Shown: positions 41,788 to 52,116 of the stretch, piece by piece | How the letters are laid out: each line of letters opens with the position of its first letter | Position numbering within the stretch: the stretch's first letter is position 1 | Source of the DNA: Metellina segmentata | Taxonomy: Eukaryota; Arthropoda; Arachnida; Araneae; Tetragnathidae | Assembly (NCBI GenBank): GCA_947359465.1 | Contig: OX375883.1 | Span: 87,786,911 to 87,850,910 of the forward strand | Reading direction: 5' to 3' | DNA length: 64,000 bases | Program-made: the position numbers and the translations under genes | The notes under the pieces: model-generated | Databases searched by the model: none | Seen by the model: the letters and a program-made list of their open reading frames with translations, nothing else | Told to the model about the DNA's origin: nothing

Positions 41788-44700
41788 ATGGCTTCCTTTC
41801 TTTCCTGGAACTGCCGGGGTTTTCGACAAAAAATTGATGATGTTAAAGACATCATAAATAAACACAAGCCAGCTGCAATCGCCCTCCAGGAGACCTATCT
41901 AAGAAACAATGACAACACTAACATTCGTTATTTCACAACATTCCGAAAAGATTACGATGATGGCCAAAGAGCATGTGGAGGTGTTGCATTGCTTACCTCC
42001 CATGACTTACCAGTAACCCAAATTAACCTTACAACAAATCTCCAAGCTAATGCGGTAAGACTTCATGTCAATATTTTAATTACAATATGCAATTTATACC
42101 TTCCTCCTAATACCAATATCGCCACTTTTGACTTAAATAATTTGATAGATCAGCTTCCTCAACCATTCATTCTACTTGGTGACCTAAACGGCCATCATAT
42201 CCTCTGGGGCAATTCAGACATTAATCGTAGAGGCAAACAAATTGAGAAACTAATAACGGACAATGATTTATGTATTATGAATAACGGCCAACCTACTTAC
42301 TTTCACTCACCTTCACTTACTTACCATTCAATAGATCTGGCAATTTGCACACCTTCAATTTTACCATTTTGGACTTTTTCTGTGGATTCTTATCTTTACA
42401 ATAGCCACCATTATCTAATTAAACTAAAATATGGAGGCCAATACCAACCTCACATTGACAGCCAGTCCAACTATATTTTTGAAACTGCCAACTGGCCACT
42501 TTTTACCAGCCTTGCAGACATTTCTAACATGGTAGAAAATGATAACATCGATGAAGTCACTGAAAAAATAACAGACATTATTATAGCAAGTGCTGACGCT
42601 TCCATTAAAAAAGTTACTAATAAGCCTAAAAAACAAAAGAAACCGTGGTGGAATGGGGATTGTAGCTGTGCTTATCGGAAACAGAGGAAAGCTTGGAATA
42701 TCTTTAATAGATATCCAACAAATGAAAACTATATTATTTATAAAAAAACAAAAGCTGCATTTCGAAAAATACAACGACGTAGTCAGAGGGATTCTTGGAT
42801 AAATTATATCAATAGTATTAATAGTAAAGCCACAAGCAAACAATTATGGAACAGGATCAAAAGAATTTCCGGTGTTTACTCCAATAGACAAATTCCTATT
42901 CTAGAACATAATAACATAATACTATCGGCACCCAAAGACATAGCAAACACAATTGGTTCATGCCTTTCCGAAATATCCAGCTCCAATAACTACTCTGAAA
43001 GTTTAAAAAAAATTAAAATTGCATCTGAAAAGAATAAAGTTAATTTCACTTCAAACCGTATATTATCATATAATTGTGATTTTACTTTTTCGGAATTGAC
43101 AAAAGCTTTATCCTTAGTCCACAAATCAACTCCTGGCCCAGATAATATTAGTTATATCATGCTCAAACATCTTTCAAATAGTTCTCTAAATAATCTCCTG
43201 AAATTTTATAACAGAATTTGGAACGAGCACACTTTTCCGCAGTCATGGAGATATGCTACCATAATACCCATATTGAAACCGAATAAAGATCCCAAGAACC
43301 CTTCGAACTACCGTCCAATAGCCCTGACAAGCTGCCTATGCAAAACTTTAGAAAAGATGTTCAACGCTAGGTTGATATATATTTTAGAAAAGGATTCTCT
43401 CTCTCTCTCCTTTTCAAAGTGGTTTCAGGAACAATCGTTCCACTATTGATAATCTTGTCGCTCTCGAGACTGATATCAGAAACGCTTTTGTGCAAAATAA
43501 ACATCTCGTCTCGATTTTTTTCGATATCGAAAAAGCATACGATAGAACATGGAGACATGGAATTTTAAGGGACATTTTAAAAAACGATATAAGAGGTAAT
43601 TTGCCTATTTTTATTCAAAAATTTTTAGAGAAAAGATATTTTAAAGTAAGAATTGGACCAATATTCTCGGATGTTTTTATTCAAGAGGAGGGAGTACCAC
43701 AGGGCAGTGTTTTAAGCGTGACTTTATTTATTTTAAAAATTAATGATATTGTTTCTCAATTGTCTCCATCAGTTAAGGGTTTTATTTACGTTGACGATCT
43801 GCAAATTTCATGCGCAGCTAAAGACATTCGTTTAATAGAGAGACAACTTCAACAGGCAGTCAATAAAATCACACATTGGACTAATGAAAATGGTTTCAGT
43901 TTTTCACCATCTAAAACCGCTTGTGTTCATTTTTGCAAAAAGCGAAATCTTCATCTTGACCCTGAAATATTTTTCAAAGATATTTTAATTAATGTTGTGG
44001 ACAATTTTAAATTTTTAGGTATCATATTTGACAAGAAGTTGACTTTTCAACCGCATACTTTAAATCTACGCAAACGTTGCGAAAAGGCTCTTAACATCTT
44101 ACGAGTTTTATCAAAATTATCATGGGGATCTGATCGAGATTGTCTTTTAAAAATATATAGAGCCCTAATACGATCAAAATTAGATTACGGCTGCGTGGTG
44201 TATGGGTCAGCAAGAAAATCTGTTCTTCAAACTCTGAACACCGTCCACCACACAGCTTTGCGTATATGTTCTGGTGCCTTCAGAACTTCACCCATAAGCA
44301 GTTTATATGTAGACCCGTCTGAACCTTCCCTGGACTTAAGACGACAGTTGTTATCATTGGAGTACTATTTTAGAATTACCTCAACCCCTCATCACCTATT
44401 GCATACCATTAATCACAGTCCTTATTTAAAACTCCTATATCAAGCTAAAACATCCTTCATCACTACATTCCACTTAAGAATGCTGGAAGCGATGAACGGA
44501 TCCGAACTTTCTTCACTTGACGTCACCCAGAAAAAACTGTATTATTTCTCTCCTTGGTTTAATCATGATTTTGAATTTCAAAACCCATTCCAAAATTTCA
44601 ACAAATCAGATACCTCTGATATAATCTACAAACAGCTATTTCAAAACCATATAGAAAAATACTCTAATTTTATTCATATTTATACGGACGGATCTAAAAA

Positions 44701-45469
44701 GGCAAACTACGTTGGAGCTGCGTTCACTATTAATCACTCTGTTCATAGTTTTAAACTTCATTCTTCATGTTCTGTTTTTACTTCTGAAATCATGGCCATA
44801 TATAAAGCATTGGAATATATATCTGATCATTGTCATAAAAACTGTATCATTTTCACTGATTCATTAAGCGTTTTACAATCATTGAAACATCCTGATCATG
44901 ACAGTCATCCCATTGTTTTAGAGTCACTGAAAATAATTTATCATCTTTCATCCAAAAATTTTAACCTGGCATTTTGTTGGATTCCATCTCACGTTGGGAT
45001 ATCGGGAAATGAGATTGTCGACAAAGCTGCCAAATCGGCCGTAAATAGTTTTAACCATACTATCCCTTTCCGTGACTTAAAATATTTTATTTACAAGTTT
45101 TTAGAGGAAAAATGGCAGAACGAATGGTATGAACGATCTGAGAATAAACTTTACGCCATCAAACCAAGTGTATCCGACTGGAAATCGCTACCTTTAAGAA
45201 GGCAGCAGATAATAATGACACGCCTCCGTATTGGACATACTAGGATCACCCATAGACACCTCCTCCTCGGAGAAGATCATCCCATTTGCAATTACTGCAT
45301 ATGCCCACTAACAGTGAAACACATTTTAACAGAATGTTCTCATTTTAATAGTCGACGGCTTAAACATTTTAATTCATATACCTTGGTTTTAGAAGACATA
45401 ATTGGTGAGAATCCTCATCCAAATATTTTTAACTTTTTACATGACATTGGGTTTATATATCACGTATAA
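41788..45469 (+). pseudogene. LINE B ORF2: endonuclease, RT, RNase H
   Basis: The ATG at 41788 begins MASFLSWNCRGF, 30 nt after ORF1. Endonuclease motifs are IALQETYL, LLGDLNGHH and YHSIDLAI. The SDH motif is SHH here (codon 42406-42408 CAC), which would remove a catalytic aspartate. RT motifs are STPGPDNISYIM, YRPIALTSCL, FFDIEKAYDRTW and YVDDLQI. RNase H motifs are IYTDGSKKANYVGAAF, SEIMAIYKALE, FTDSLSVL and WIPSHVGISGNEIVDKAAK. The tail has CNYCICPLTVKHILTEC. A CT-repeat expansion at 43396-43409 shifts the frame, leaving 553- and 659-codon segments. One frameshift and one catalytic change separate it from an active protein. Confidence 0.88.
43396..43409. repeat. (TC)7 tract causing an ORF2 frameshift
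   Basis: The tract sits where the 4.3-9.0 kb copy encodes KCLSPLQTGF. It has expanded in this copy, and the frame changes across it. Confidence 0.8.
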
Positions 45470-45528
45470 TTTTATATAGTTCTCATTTTATTATGACATC
45501 ACTCATTCTATTTTATTATTAGACTATA

Positions 45529-45650
45529 CAGGGTGGTCCCGAATTCATGGTACAAACTTTAATGGTAGGTACAGGACATTGTAACAATGATTTATTGTAT
45601 AGGAATGTATAGTCGCAAGTGACGCGGTGAGGCGTAAACAGGGGAAATAA
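45529..45650 (+). repeat. Left terminal inverted repeat (122 bp)
   Basis: It matches the reverse complement of 46910-47031 at 121 of 122 positions. The extreme end is CAGGGTGGTCCC. Confidence 0.92.
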
Positions 45651-45777
45651 AAGGAAAGAGAAATGGAGTGATCGGTTGGTATCATTGCCGGTAGAGGGCA
45701 GTAGATGTCTAGCCGCTGTTGAACATGATGCATCGCAGTAGGGAAAAGCGCCATTCACAATTGTGCTGCCGTAGACG

Positions 45778-46854
45778 ATGGGTGACTTTACGTATGCAGA
45801 AAAAGCAGACATGCATTACATGTACGGCCGTGCAAATGGTAACGGCAGAGCTGCGTTACGAATGTATCGCGCGGAGTATCCTGATCGACGAATGCCGGAT
45901 CATAGAATTTTTCAACGGTTACATCGTCAACTTTGTGAAACAGGTGCGTTCGACGTCAACAGACATGGCGCTGGTCGAGTAAGAGCTGTACGCACTCCAA
46001 GGCTGGAAGAAAGCATCTTGAACATTGTGGCTGATAGACCCGAGTCAAGCACAAGAACTGTTGCGCGTGACGTAGGTGTGAGTCATCAGACTGTATGCAG
46101 AGTGTTAAACGAAAATCGCTTACACCCCTTCCATTTTCAGAAAGTACAAGCATTGAATCCGGCAGATTATCCTCGCCGCGTGAACTTCTGCCTGTGGGTG
46201 ATGCAGCAATGTGCGTTGCAGCCGGATTTCGTAGATTATGTGCTATTTACAGATGAAGCGACATTTTCACGCGAGGGTGTCTTTAATGCGCACAATTCCC
46301 ATGTGTGGGCAGCCGATAATCCACATGCAACGCGTCGACATGCGTTTCAACAACGTTTCAGTTTTAATGTGTGGGCTGGTATTGTGAACGACTTTTTGAT
46401 TGGCCCATACTTACTACCCACGCGGCTCACTGGCGGAAGCTATCTTATTTTTCTGAAAGAAGTGTTACCACAACTGCTGCATGATGTTCCGATCGCCATT
46501 CGTAACCGCATGTGGTTTCAGCACGATGGGGCGCCAGCACACTTCAGCATTGATGTACGGAATTACCTGAATGCCACGTTTGGTACTCGATGGATTGGGC
46601 GTGGTGGACCAGTCCCTTGGCCACCCCGATCTCCCGATTTATCGAGCCTCGATTACTTTTTATGGGGACATCTAAAGCATCTTGTTTATGAGACTCCAGT
46701 TGACTCAGATGAGGATCTCGTCGCTCGCTTATCTGTAGCTGCTGCAGGTGTGCGTGAAATACCAGGCATCTTTGAACGTGTACGCCAATCGCTCCACCGA
46801 CGCTGTCAAGCATGTATCGATACTGTTGGACGCAATTTTGAACAATTACTGTAA
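45778..46854 (+). CDS. Transposase, IS630/Tc1/mariner superfamily, DD41D type
   Basis: A complete 358-codon gene begins MGDFTYAEKADMHYMYGRAN. Residues 1-70 look like a DUF4817-type helical DNA-binding region. Residues 80-115 form a second HTH (STRTVARDVGVSHQTVCRVL). The catalytic core follows: VLFTDEATF (Asp159), WFQHDGAPAH (Asp250) and WPPRSPDLSSLDYFLWG (Asp292). I count 41 residues between the last two, a DD41D spacing rather than mariner DD34D or Tc1 DD34E. Such enzymes cut and paste the element at TA sites. No stop or frameshift is present. The first ATG was chosen because it starts the conserved DFTYAEKADM block. Confidence 0.92.
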   Translation: MGDFTYAEKADMHYMYGRANGNGRAALRMYRAEYPDRRMPDHRIFQRLHRQLCETGAFDVNRHGAGRVRAVRTPRLEESILNIVADRPESSTRTVARDVGVSHQTVCRVLNENRLHPFHFQKVQALNPADYPRRVNFCLWVMQQCALQPDFVDYVLFTDEATFSREGVFNAHNSHVWAADNPHATRRHAFQQRFSFNVWAGIVNDFLIGPYLLPTRLTGGSYLIFLKEVLPQLLHDVPIAIRNRMWFQHDGAPAHFSIDVRNYLNATFGTRWIGRGGPVPWPPRSPDLSSLDYFLWGHLKHLVYETPVDSDEDLVARLSVAAAGVREIPGIFERVRQSLHRRCQACIDTVGRNFEQLL

Positions 46855-46909
46855 ACATGACACTTGTCAACAACGCTTTCAATAAAATCTTTGTTTTTCC
46901 TTTCGGCCG

Positions 46910-47031
46910 TTATTTCCCCTGTTTTCGCCTCACCGCGTCACTTGCGACTATACATTCCTATACAATAAATCATTGTTACAATGTCCTGTACCTACCATTA
47001 AAGTTTGTACCATGAATTCGGGACCACCCTG
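46910..47031 (-). repeat. Right terminal inverted repeat (122 bp)
   Basis: This is the partner of 45529-45650. It ends GGGACCACCCTG before the TA duplication. Confidence 0.92.
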
Positions 47032-47109
47032 TATATACTAGACTTTTTAGCTTGAGTTTGGCATAATATGTCCCAAGAGGACTCAATGCCATAAAACCAA
47101 ATCCAATCC

Positions 47110-47334
47110 TAATACTTAAGTAACATTACAAGCAAACTGCAACACTGCTGTTGTAGAAAACTTTCGCTGAGACGCAATTATAAGAAACAAATCTGCTAGC
47201 TAATCTGACCCTAAAAAGTTATCGGAAAAGAAAATATTACTGTTTATACCGTTTCAGAACTAAACCTCAATAAGAAAAAACCGCTAGGAGTTTTTCACGC
47301 TCATGCTTTTTTTTACATACTCTCGAAATCAGGG
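47110..47334. other. AT-rich spacer with target duplication
   Basis: This contains the right copy of the LINE B duplication (47110-47122). Nothing else was recognised. Confidence 0.4.
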
Positions 47335-47553
47335 TTAATCACTAGTCCCTCCCACCAAATAAGCTACACCTTCCATATACTTAAACAGTTCGCGCATGCG
47401 TAATTTAAAAATGCTTCTACGGTATAGAGTTGCGGTGAGACTTGTATTTTTGGATCCCTGCACATGTCTGATGTCAGTGGAGTGTTGTGATATAAAATCA
47501 AGATGGCGTAACTGCCTAGGTGAACATTTATCTAAATTTGTTGGAGTGGTTGC
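47335..47553 (-). pseudogene. Ty3/Gypsy RNase H C-terminal fragment
   Basis: The minus strand reads DKCSPRQLRHLDFISQHSTD, then IRHVQGSKNT. This is the standard end of a Gypsy RNase H domain (PRQLRxLDFI, T-D-IRHVxGxxN). It is cut off by the inverted-repeat element to its right. The matching RT part lies at 48860-49610. Confidence 0.7.
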
Positions 47554-47640
47554 ATCCGATACGTTAGCCGCCAAAGCGATTGTTCATGCTAAATCAAGAT
47601 GGCCGCCGATATAAGCAATTCCAAGATGGCCGCCATATTG
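47500..47640. repeat. Three AAGATGGC/AAGATGGCCGCC motifs
   Basis: TCAAGATGGCG, TCAAGATGGCCGCC and CCAAGATGGCCGCCAT occur within 140 bp. The word is close to the YY1 consensus AAGATGGCGGC. Whether it is functional here is unknown. Confidence 0.5.
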
Positions 47641-48259
47641 CAAAATCCACACCGTGAACCTTTGCATACGGTGCATAAATAATAATAATTTAGAAAAAAC
47701 CTTTAAAAAAAACAATACATTTCACTTAAAAATTTTCTAATTTTTCAGTCTGGTATTTACTCTGAACATGTACGCAATTTAGCGTTTTGCACCAATTTCG
47801 TCCCTTAAAAAAATTTCCAGATAAAAAAACGTAAATTTTTTTGAATTAAAAAAATTTTTTTACTTAAAAAAAAACGAGATTTTTTAAAACGTCCGGATTT
47901 TTATCAGTTCCGAATTAGAGATTTTGTAATGCATAGAAAATTAAAAAAAAGAAATCTTTTTATAAATAAGGTAGTTCTTTTCTGTGATTATGATAATCCA
48001 CAAAAAGATTTTTGATGAGAAAAAAAAATCTATATAACTGTGAAAAAAATAATATTTTTTAAAAATTCTTCTAGCAATTAGAATTATGTGAGCAACTCAA
48101 TCGGAATATTCCTGGTTATAAAACCAGATATGGAAAGCAAAACGAATTTTTTTTATTGTATTGCGCACAAGGTTTCAATGCGTTTAAACCAGTATACCTG
48201 GAAAAATTTGTTTGTAGACAAGTCATAGCGTATAACACTCGATCCCCGCCTGCGGGTAC

Positions 48260-48285
48260 CTCGCCGCCCCTCCGGGGTTGGCGAG
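48260..48285. repeat. GC-rich hairpin
   Basis: CTCGCC-G-CCCC/TCC/GGGG-TT-GGCGAG forms a strong stem-loop in otherwise AT-rich DNA. It shares the GGTTGGCGAG word with the hairpin segment at 51061. Confidence 0.6.
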
Positions 48286-48421
48286 AACCTTTCACCTTTG
48301 GCTTTCATGCGTATAAGCCACCGTATTGGGGGCCCACTCAAGCATAGTCCAATGTTTGTGTGTGTGTGTACTTTTACAAAAAGCTATACAAAAACTTACC
48401 CTATTTCTTTTCTTCAACGTG

Positions 48422-48625
48422 TTACATCTTAACCACATGTTCAATAAAAGCTAAACATTTCCTCTGGATTTCAGTCCCCAGATGTTGCCACCGCCAGATG
48501 TACGCAGCAAGGTAACCGTCAAACTGTCCCTTAACGGCGTTTGTTCCTTTAAGGAACCGCTTGATGCTGCAATCTGGAATTTCCAAATTGAAAAATAGGG
48601 GAAAAAATTCTAAATTGCAATCTGC
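48422..48625 (-). pseudogene. Merlin/ISXO2-like transposase C-terminal fragment
   Basis: The minus strand reads FLKGTNAVKGQFDGYLAAYI, then WRWQHLGTEIQRK and FIEHVVKM. The pattern xxFDxYLAExxWRxxH is the C-terminal motif of ISXO2/Merlin transposases, carrying the last catalytic acidic region. The rest of the enzyme is not recognisable. Confidence 0.5.
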
Positions 48626-49327
48626 AAGCATCTAACAATTTCAAGGACTGTCTAAATCTTAATTCCGTTCTGTATTTAAAAAAAAAAGTGGAAAAGCGTA
48701 TTTTCTTCTTTAACCAATCATGAGACGCGTTTCTTATCGTCAGGAAAAAATCTCTAGGGTTGCCTTGAAACTCTAAAAAAAAAAAAAAAAAAGCGCAAAA
48801 ACGGTGAAAGTTACCATATTTGGCAATACATAGCCTGAAAGTTGTAACGTATCGGATACTACATACCACACGCTTGTTTTGCTGCCAAGAAGGATTTTTC
48901 GGCATTTTCGTTCCATTTTAATTGTTCGGATTTTTGAACATTGGACCAAGATTTCTTTTTGCTCTTATGTCCTTCTAAAAATTTCACTAATGGATGGAGT
49001 CCATCGGCTGCTTTTGCAATAAATCTACGATAAAAAGTGAACATTCCTAAAAATATTCGTAGCTGTGTTAATGTTGTGGGGTGAGGAAAATCAAGAATGC
49101 AATGTACTAGATCAAGAAGGGGTTCTATTTCCTTTTCGGAAAGTTTAAAAACTAAAAAATTTAGTCTTTTCCGAAGGTACATTTTTCGACATTAATGCAA
49201 AGACCATATTCATGTACTTTTGAAAACAAAATTTTGATATGTTCCAAATTAACATTATGATGTTTTGAAGCAATTAAAATATCATCGACAAAAGCGTTAA
49301 CACCCGGTAAATCTCTAGTAACCTCAT

Positions 49328-49610
49328 CTATAAATCTTTGGAAAGTAGCCGCATGTCCGTACTCTCAAACAACCCTAAGAGAGTACAGATTGCCGTTTTT
49401 GGAATATCATCTGGATTTATCGGTATTTGATGATATGCCTTTATTAAGTCAATGTGACTAAAAACTTTTGCACCATGCAATTCAGATGTGAAGTCAGCTA
49501 TACACGGAATAGGGTATTTATCTTTTACAGTCTGAGCATTAAGAGCGCGATAATCTCCCACTGGCATCCACTCCAACGTTCCCTTTTTGGGCACCATATG
49601 AAGTGAGGAT
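49328..49610 (-). pseudogene. Gypsy reverse transcriptase fingers and palm fragment
   Basis: This includes the VPKKGTLEWMPVGDYRALNA motif and the first catalytic motif FSHIDLIKAYHQIP. The catalytic YxDD box, expected just downstream near 49270, appears only as a decayed AFVDDILIA-like text in another frame. Confidence 0.7.
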
Positions 49611-49891
49611 GCCTAGTTACTTCTAGAGGGCTTCTCCGCTTTAGCTACTTTTAATCGATCGGGAGCCAATCTGCGAGGTTTCGCTACGACTGGAGGACCT
49701 GCTGTTATAAAATGCAGATTATTATGTTTGATGGCTTAATTATGATAGGTAATTTAGCTATCGAGGGAAATATAGATAAAAGTACGATTACACAGAAGCG
49801 CCTGCTAAAGTCTCTCGCATATTTATTGCGCAAATCAGACACTAACTCATAAAAATGAAGAAAATCTGCACCCAAAATAGGCGTATTGACA

Positions 49892-50122
49892 TTAGCAATG
49901 AGAAATGTCCAAGAATATACTCTTCTTAATTTGAAATCTAAGGAAGTTCTTTGTCCGTAAACTAATTGGTGACGGATTAGCAGCGAAAATTATTTGCTTT
50001 GTAGGATTTCTTTTTTGGATGTTGTTTGCTGGCGGTATCGACACGTCGGACCCAGTATCGACTAGAAATGACAAGTTTGTTGTCCAATCACGAATAAACA
50101 GGCGACGTGATGTCTGCGGCAA
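49892..50122 (-). pseudogene. Gypsy aspartic protease fragment
   Basis: The active-site text FLVDTGSDVS is intact. The reading frame continues to SLRTKNFLRFQI and then stops. The family protease matures the gag-pol polyprotein. Confidence 0.65.
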
Positions 50123-51081
50123 ATAACATGTTGCGTCTATTCTTCGCCGTTTCCGTTTTCCTGAAAATTACAAGGCGAAACGCATTTTTAAGGTTTGCAG
50201 GTTTTTCCGAAACGACGATGATACCAACAAAAGAACGAATTTCGGTTTGGACTATTACCTCTCGATCTTGATTACTTCTGTTTCTGCAAAATGGGGAACG
50301 ACTGCGAAAAAGTTCGAGCTTGTCCATTCGTGCATTTAATTTTTCAATTTCGCGAAGCAATTTTTCCTCCACGGAATTCGAATTGATTTTATTTACAGCA
50401 TGAATTTCCTTGGGAACAGGTGCAACTTTCTTCTATTCTATCCGAAATTCCAGCTGCTTTATCCAATCTTAAATCTGTCACAGCTGCCAATATAGTTTGT
50501 ACCTATGTTGACAAACGCTGTAAAAACAATTCTAACATAAACGTTTCTGGGACCTTAAGTGTTTCTGCACGAGGTAGCATATTTCTGAGCAATTCCTAAC
50601 ACCCAATTCTTCACCCGATAGAAGTTGCCGAATCTTCTGTTGTGAAGATTCACCAGATCTATTTATTAGTTCTGCTTTCAGATTATTATAAGGATCCGTG
50701 GCTTCAGGATTCATCAAATTATCACGCACAAGTGACACAACCTCTGGGGGCTAATGGAAAACGACATAATTCAATTTAGTCATAGATTCTGTAAATGATT
50801 TTGGAACTGCTAATTTAAACGTGCTTTTACACATTATAAACCAAAGAGCAGATTGGTTGGTTGGTTTGTTGAGGTTTTATGGCGCAAGATCCAAAAATGG
50901 ATAAGCTGCGCCAAACACAAGACAGTGAAAAAAGAAAGTGTATTTAAAAGTGTGGAAAATAATAACCAGACCAACTTTAAAAGCAAAATACAATGAGTAA
51001 AAACATAAGATTTACATATAAAGGTAAAATTTTAATTGAGTATTTTCTCATCTTAGTTTCGGTTGGCGAGCGTTAGCGAGC

Positions 51082-51099
51082 AGGGGGCGGGCCCCCTAG
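51082..51099 (+). repeat. Hairpin followed by CTAG, Helitron-like 3' terminus
   Basis: AGGGGGC-GG-GCCCCCT is followed directly by CTAG and T. A hairpin just before CTRR with a T after it is the usual Helitron 3' end. Upstream, GGTTGGCGAGCGTTAGCGAG is GC-rich and foreign to its AT-rich LINE 3' UTR setting. The 5' end could be the TCTC at about 51045, making a tiny element, or the match may be fortuitous. Confidence 0.35.
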
Positions 51100-51423
51100 T
51101 TTAAAAGAATTCAATTAAAAACCGTATTATATATGTGGTAAAAAACCTGAATGATGAAGAAAATTAAAAAGTAATGGATGGGGGGAGGTTGAACCAACAG
51201 GTTTGATAAAATTGGCGATGAAGTTTTAAAAAAATTGACGATAAAAATGTCTAAGACCTGTACAAGAAGTTAAAATATGATGGATGGAGAGAGGCTCTTG
51301 GCAATGCTGGCACGATGGAGCGGTTTCTCCTGCCAATAAATATCTGTGCGTGACTCTTGAATGGCCGATGCGGAGACGTGTCAAAATAACATCAAACCAT
51401 CGATATTGTAATGATGGTAGGAG

Positions 51424-52116
51424 TTAGATTGTCGGGAGGATGTTGTATAGTTTGTTGTACCTTTGCTCACTCCAGTCTTCGCGCCATTCGTTCCATACGA
51501 TGTCCCGTATGAAATGACGGAGATCATTGTATGGAATGCGAATGTTAAGTTGAGTCACTGCATTTTTCGCTGCATCATCGGCCAGTTCATTGCCGATAAT
51601 TCCCATGTGTCCCGGTATCCAACATAATATTATACCAAAGCCTCGTCGGATGAGTCTGTTGTTTAGTTTTAAAATATCATGAACCAAAGGGTGTCTCGGA
51701 GAATCCGAAATCAAGGATTCCAATACACTTTTGGTGTCGGTGTAAAAAATAAAATTGTCCATGCTTAAAGTAGAAATATATTTCAATGCCTTATATAAAG
51801 CTAGACATTCAGCGGTAAAAATGGAAATAAAAGATGGTAATGAAAATGTAAAAGTAATCAATTCAAAAACAAAAGCACAGCCGGCATAATCAAGCGATTT
51901 TAAACCGTCAGTGTACACTGCTTTATGGTTTTTAAAACGATGACGGTGAGCGAAAAAAAGTTGCTGGTAAACTACTGCGCTGGTGTTCGACCTCCCATAT
52001 CCTAGAAATAAATTTAAAAATGATAATGAATGTGATTTCCAAGGTGAGATGGCAAAAAGAGGTCTCTCGGCTACTTCAAATGAATGAAGGGGCGTAGTCC
52101 TCAGGGCATTCCTCAT
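51424..52116 (-). pseudogene. LINE C: RNase H domain
   Basis: An open segment contains AVYTDGLKSLDYAGCAFVF, FTAECLALYKALKYI, FYTDTKSVLESL and WIPGHMGIIGNELADDAAK. The four catalytic acids are present, though the first motif reads TDGLK rather than TDGSK. A stop at 51424 removes the C-terminal zinc motif. Confidence 0.8.

Larger units (their letters stand above)
45529..47031 (+). mobile_element. Tc1/mariner-superfamily DNA transposon, apparently intact
   Basis: The element is 1,503 bp long with 122-bp inverted terminal repeats that differ at one position (45635). It starts CAGGGTGGTCCCGAATTCAT and is flanked by TA on both sides (45527-45528 and 47032-47033). It contains one complete transposase gene. 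It sits in the LINE B 3' UTR, which resumes on the far side. Near-identical repeats and an open gene point to recent insertion. Confidence 0.92.
39985..47109 (+). mobile_element. LINE B, full-length RNase H-bearing non-LTR element
   Basis: TAATACTTAAGTA flanks the element exactly (39972-39984 and 47110-47122). The layout is a 5' UTR of about 540 bp, ORF1 with zinc knuckles, ORF2 (endonuclease-RT-RNase H-zinc), and a 3' UTR split by a Tc1/mariner-type transposon. Gag-like knuckles plus RNase H suggest an I-clade or Jockey-superclade element. It is the reference copy for the fragments at 4313-8955 and 63629-64000. One nonsense and two frameshift changes keep it from being intact. Confidence 0.9.
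47554..48857 (-). mobile_element. Putative Merlin-like element inserted in the Gypsy relic
   Basis: ATCCGATACGTTA at 47554-47566 pairs with its reverse complement at 48845-48857. The element separates two parts of one Gypsy pol. On the minus strand near 48.5 kb is an ISXO2/Merlin-type transposase tail. No 8-bp duplication is visible, and part of the Gypsy RNase H is missing, so a deletion has accompanied or followed insertion. Confidence 0.45.
48860..50850 (-). mobile_element. Ty3/Gypsy retrotransposon relic
   Basis: Reading leftward, gag scraps come first (50738-50532, DPYNNLKAELINRSGESSQQ, and 50372-50088). Protease follows at 50090-49892 (FLVDTGSDVSIPPAN). RT comes next: 49597-49328 has WMPVGDYRALNAQTV and FSHIDLIKAYHQIP, and 49182-48862 has LGMFTFYRRFIAKAADGLHP. 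Many stops and frameshifts interrupt it. No LTRs were found. The right edge is cut by LINE C and the left by the Merlin-like element. Confidence 0.8.
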
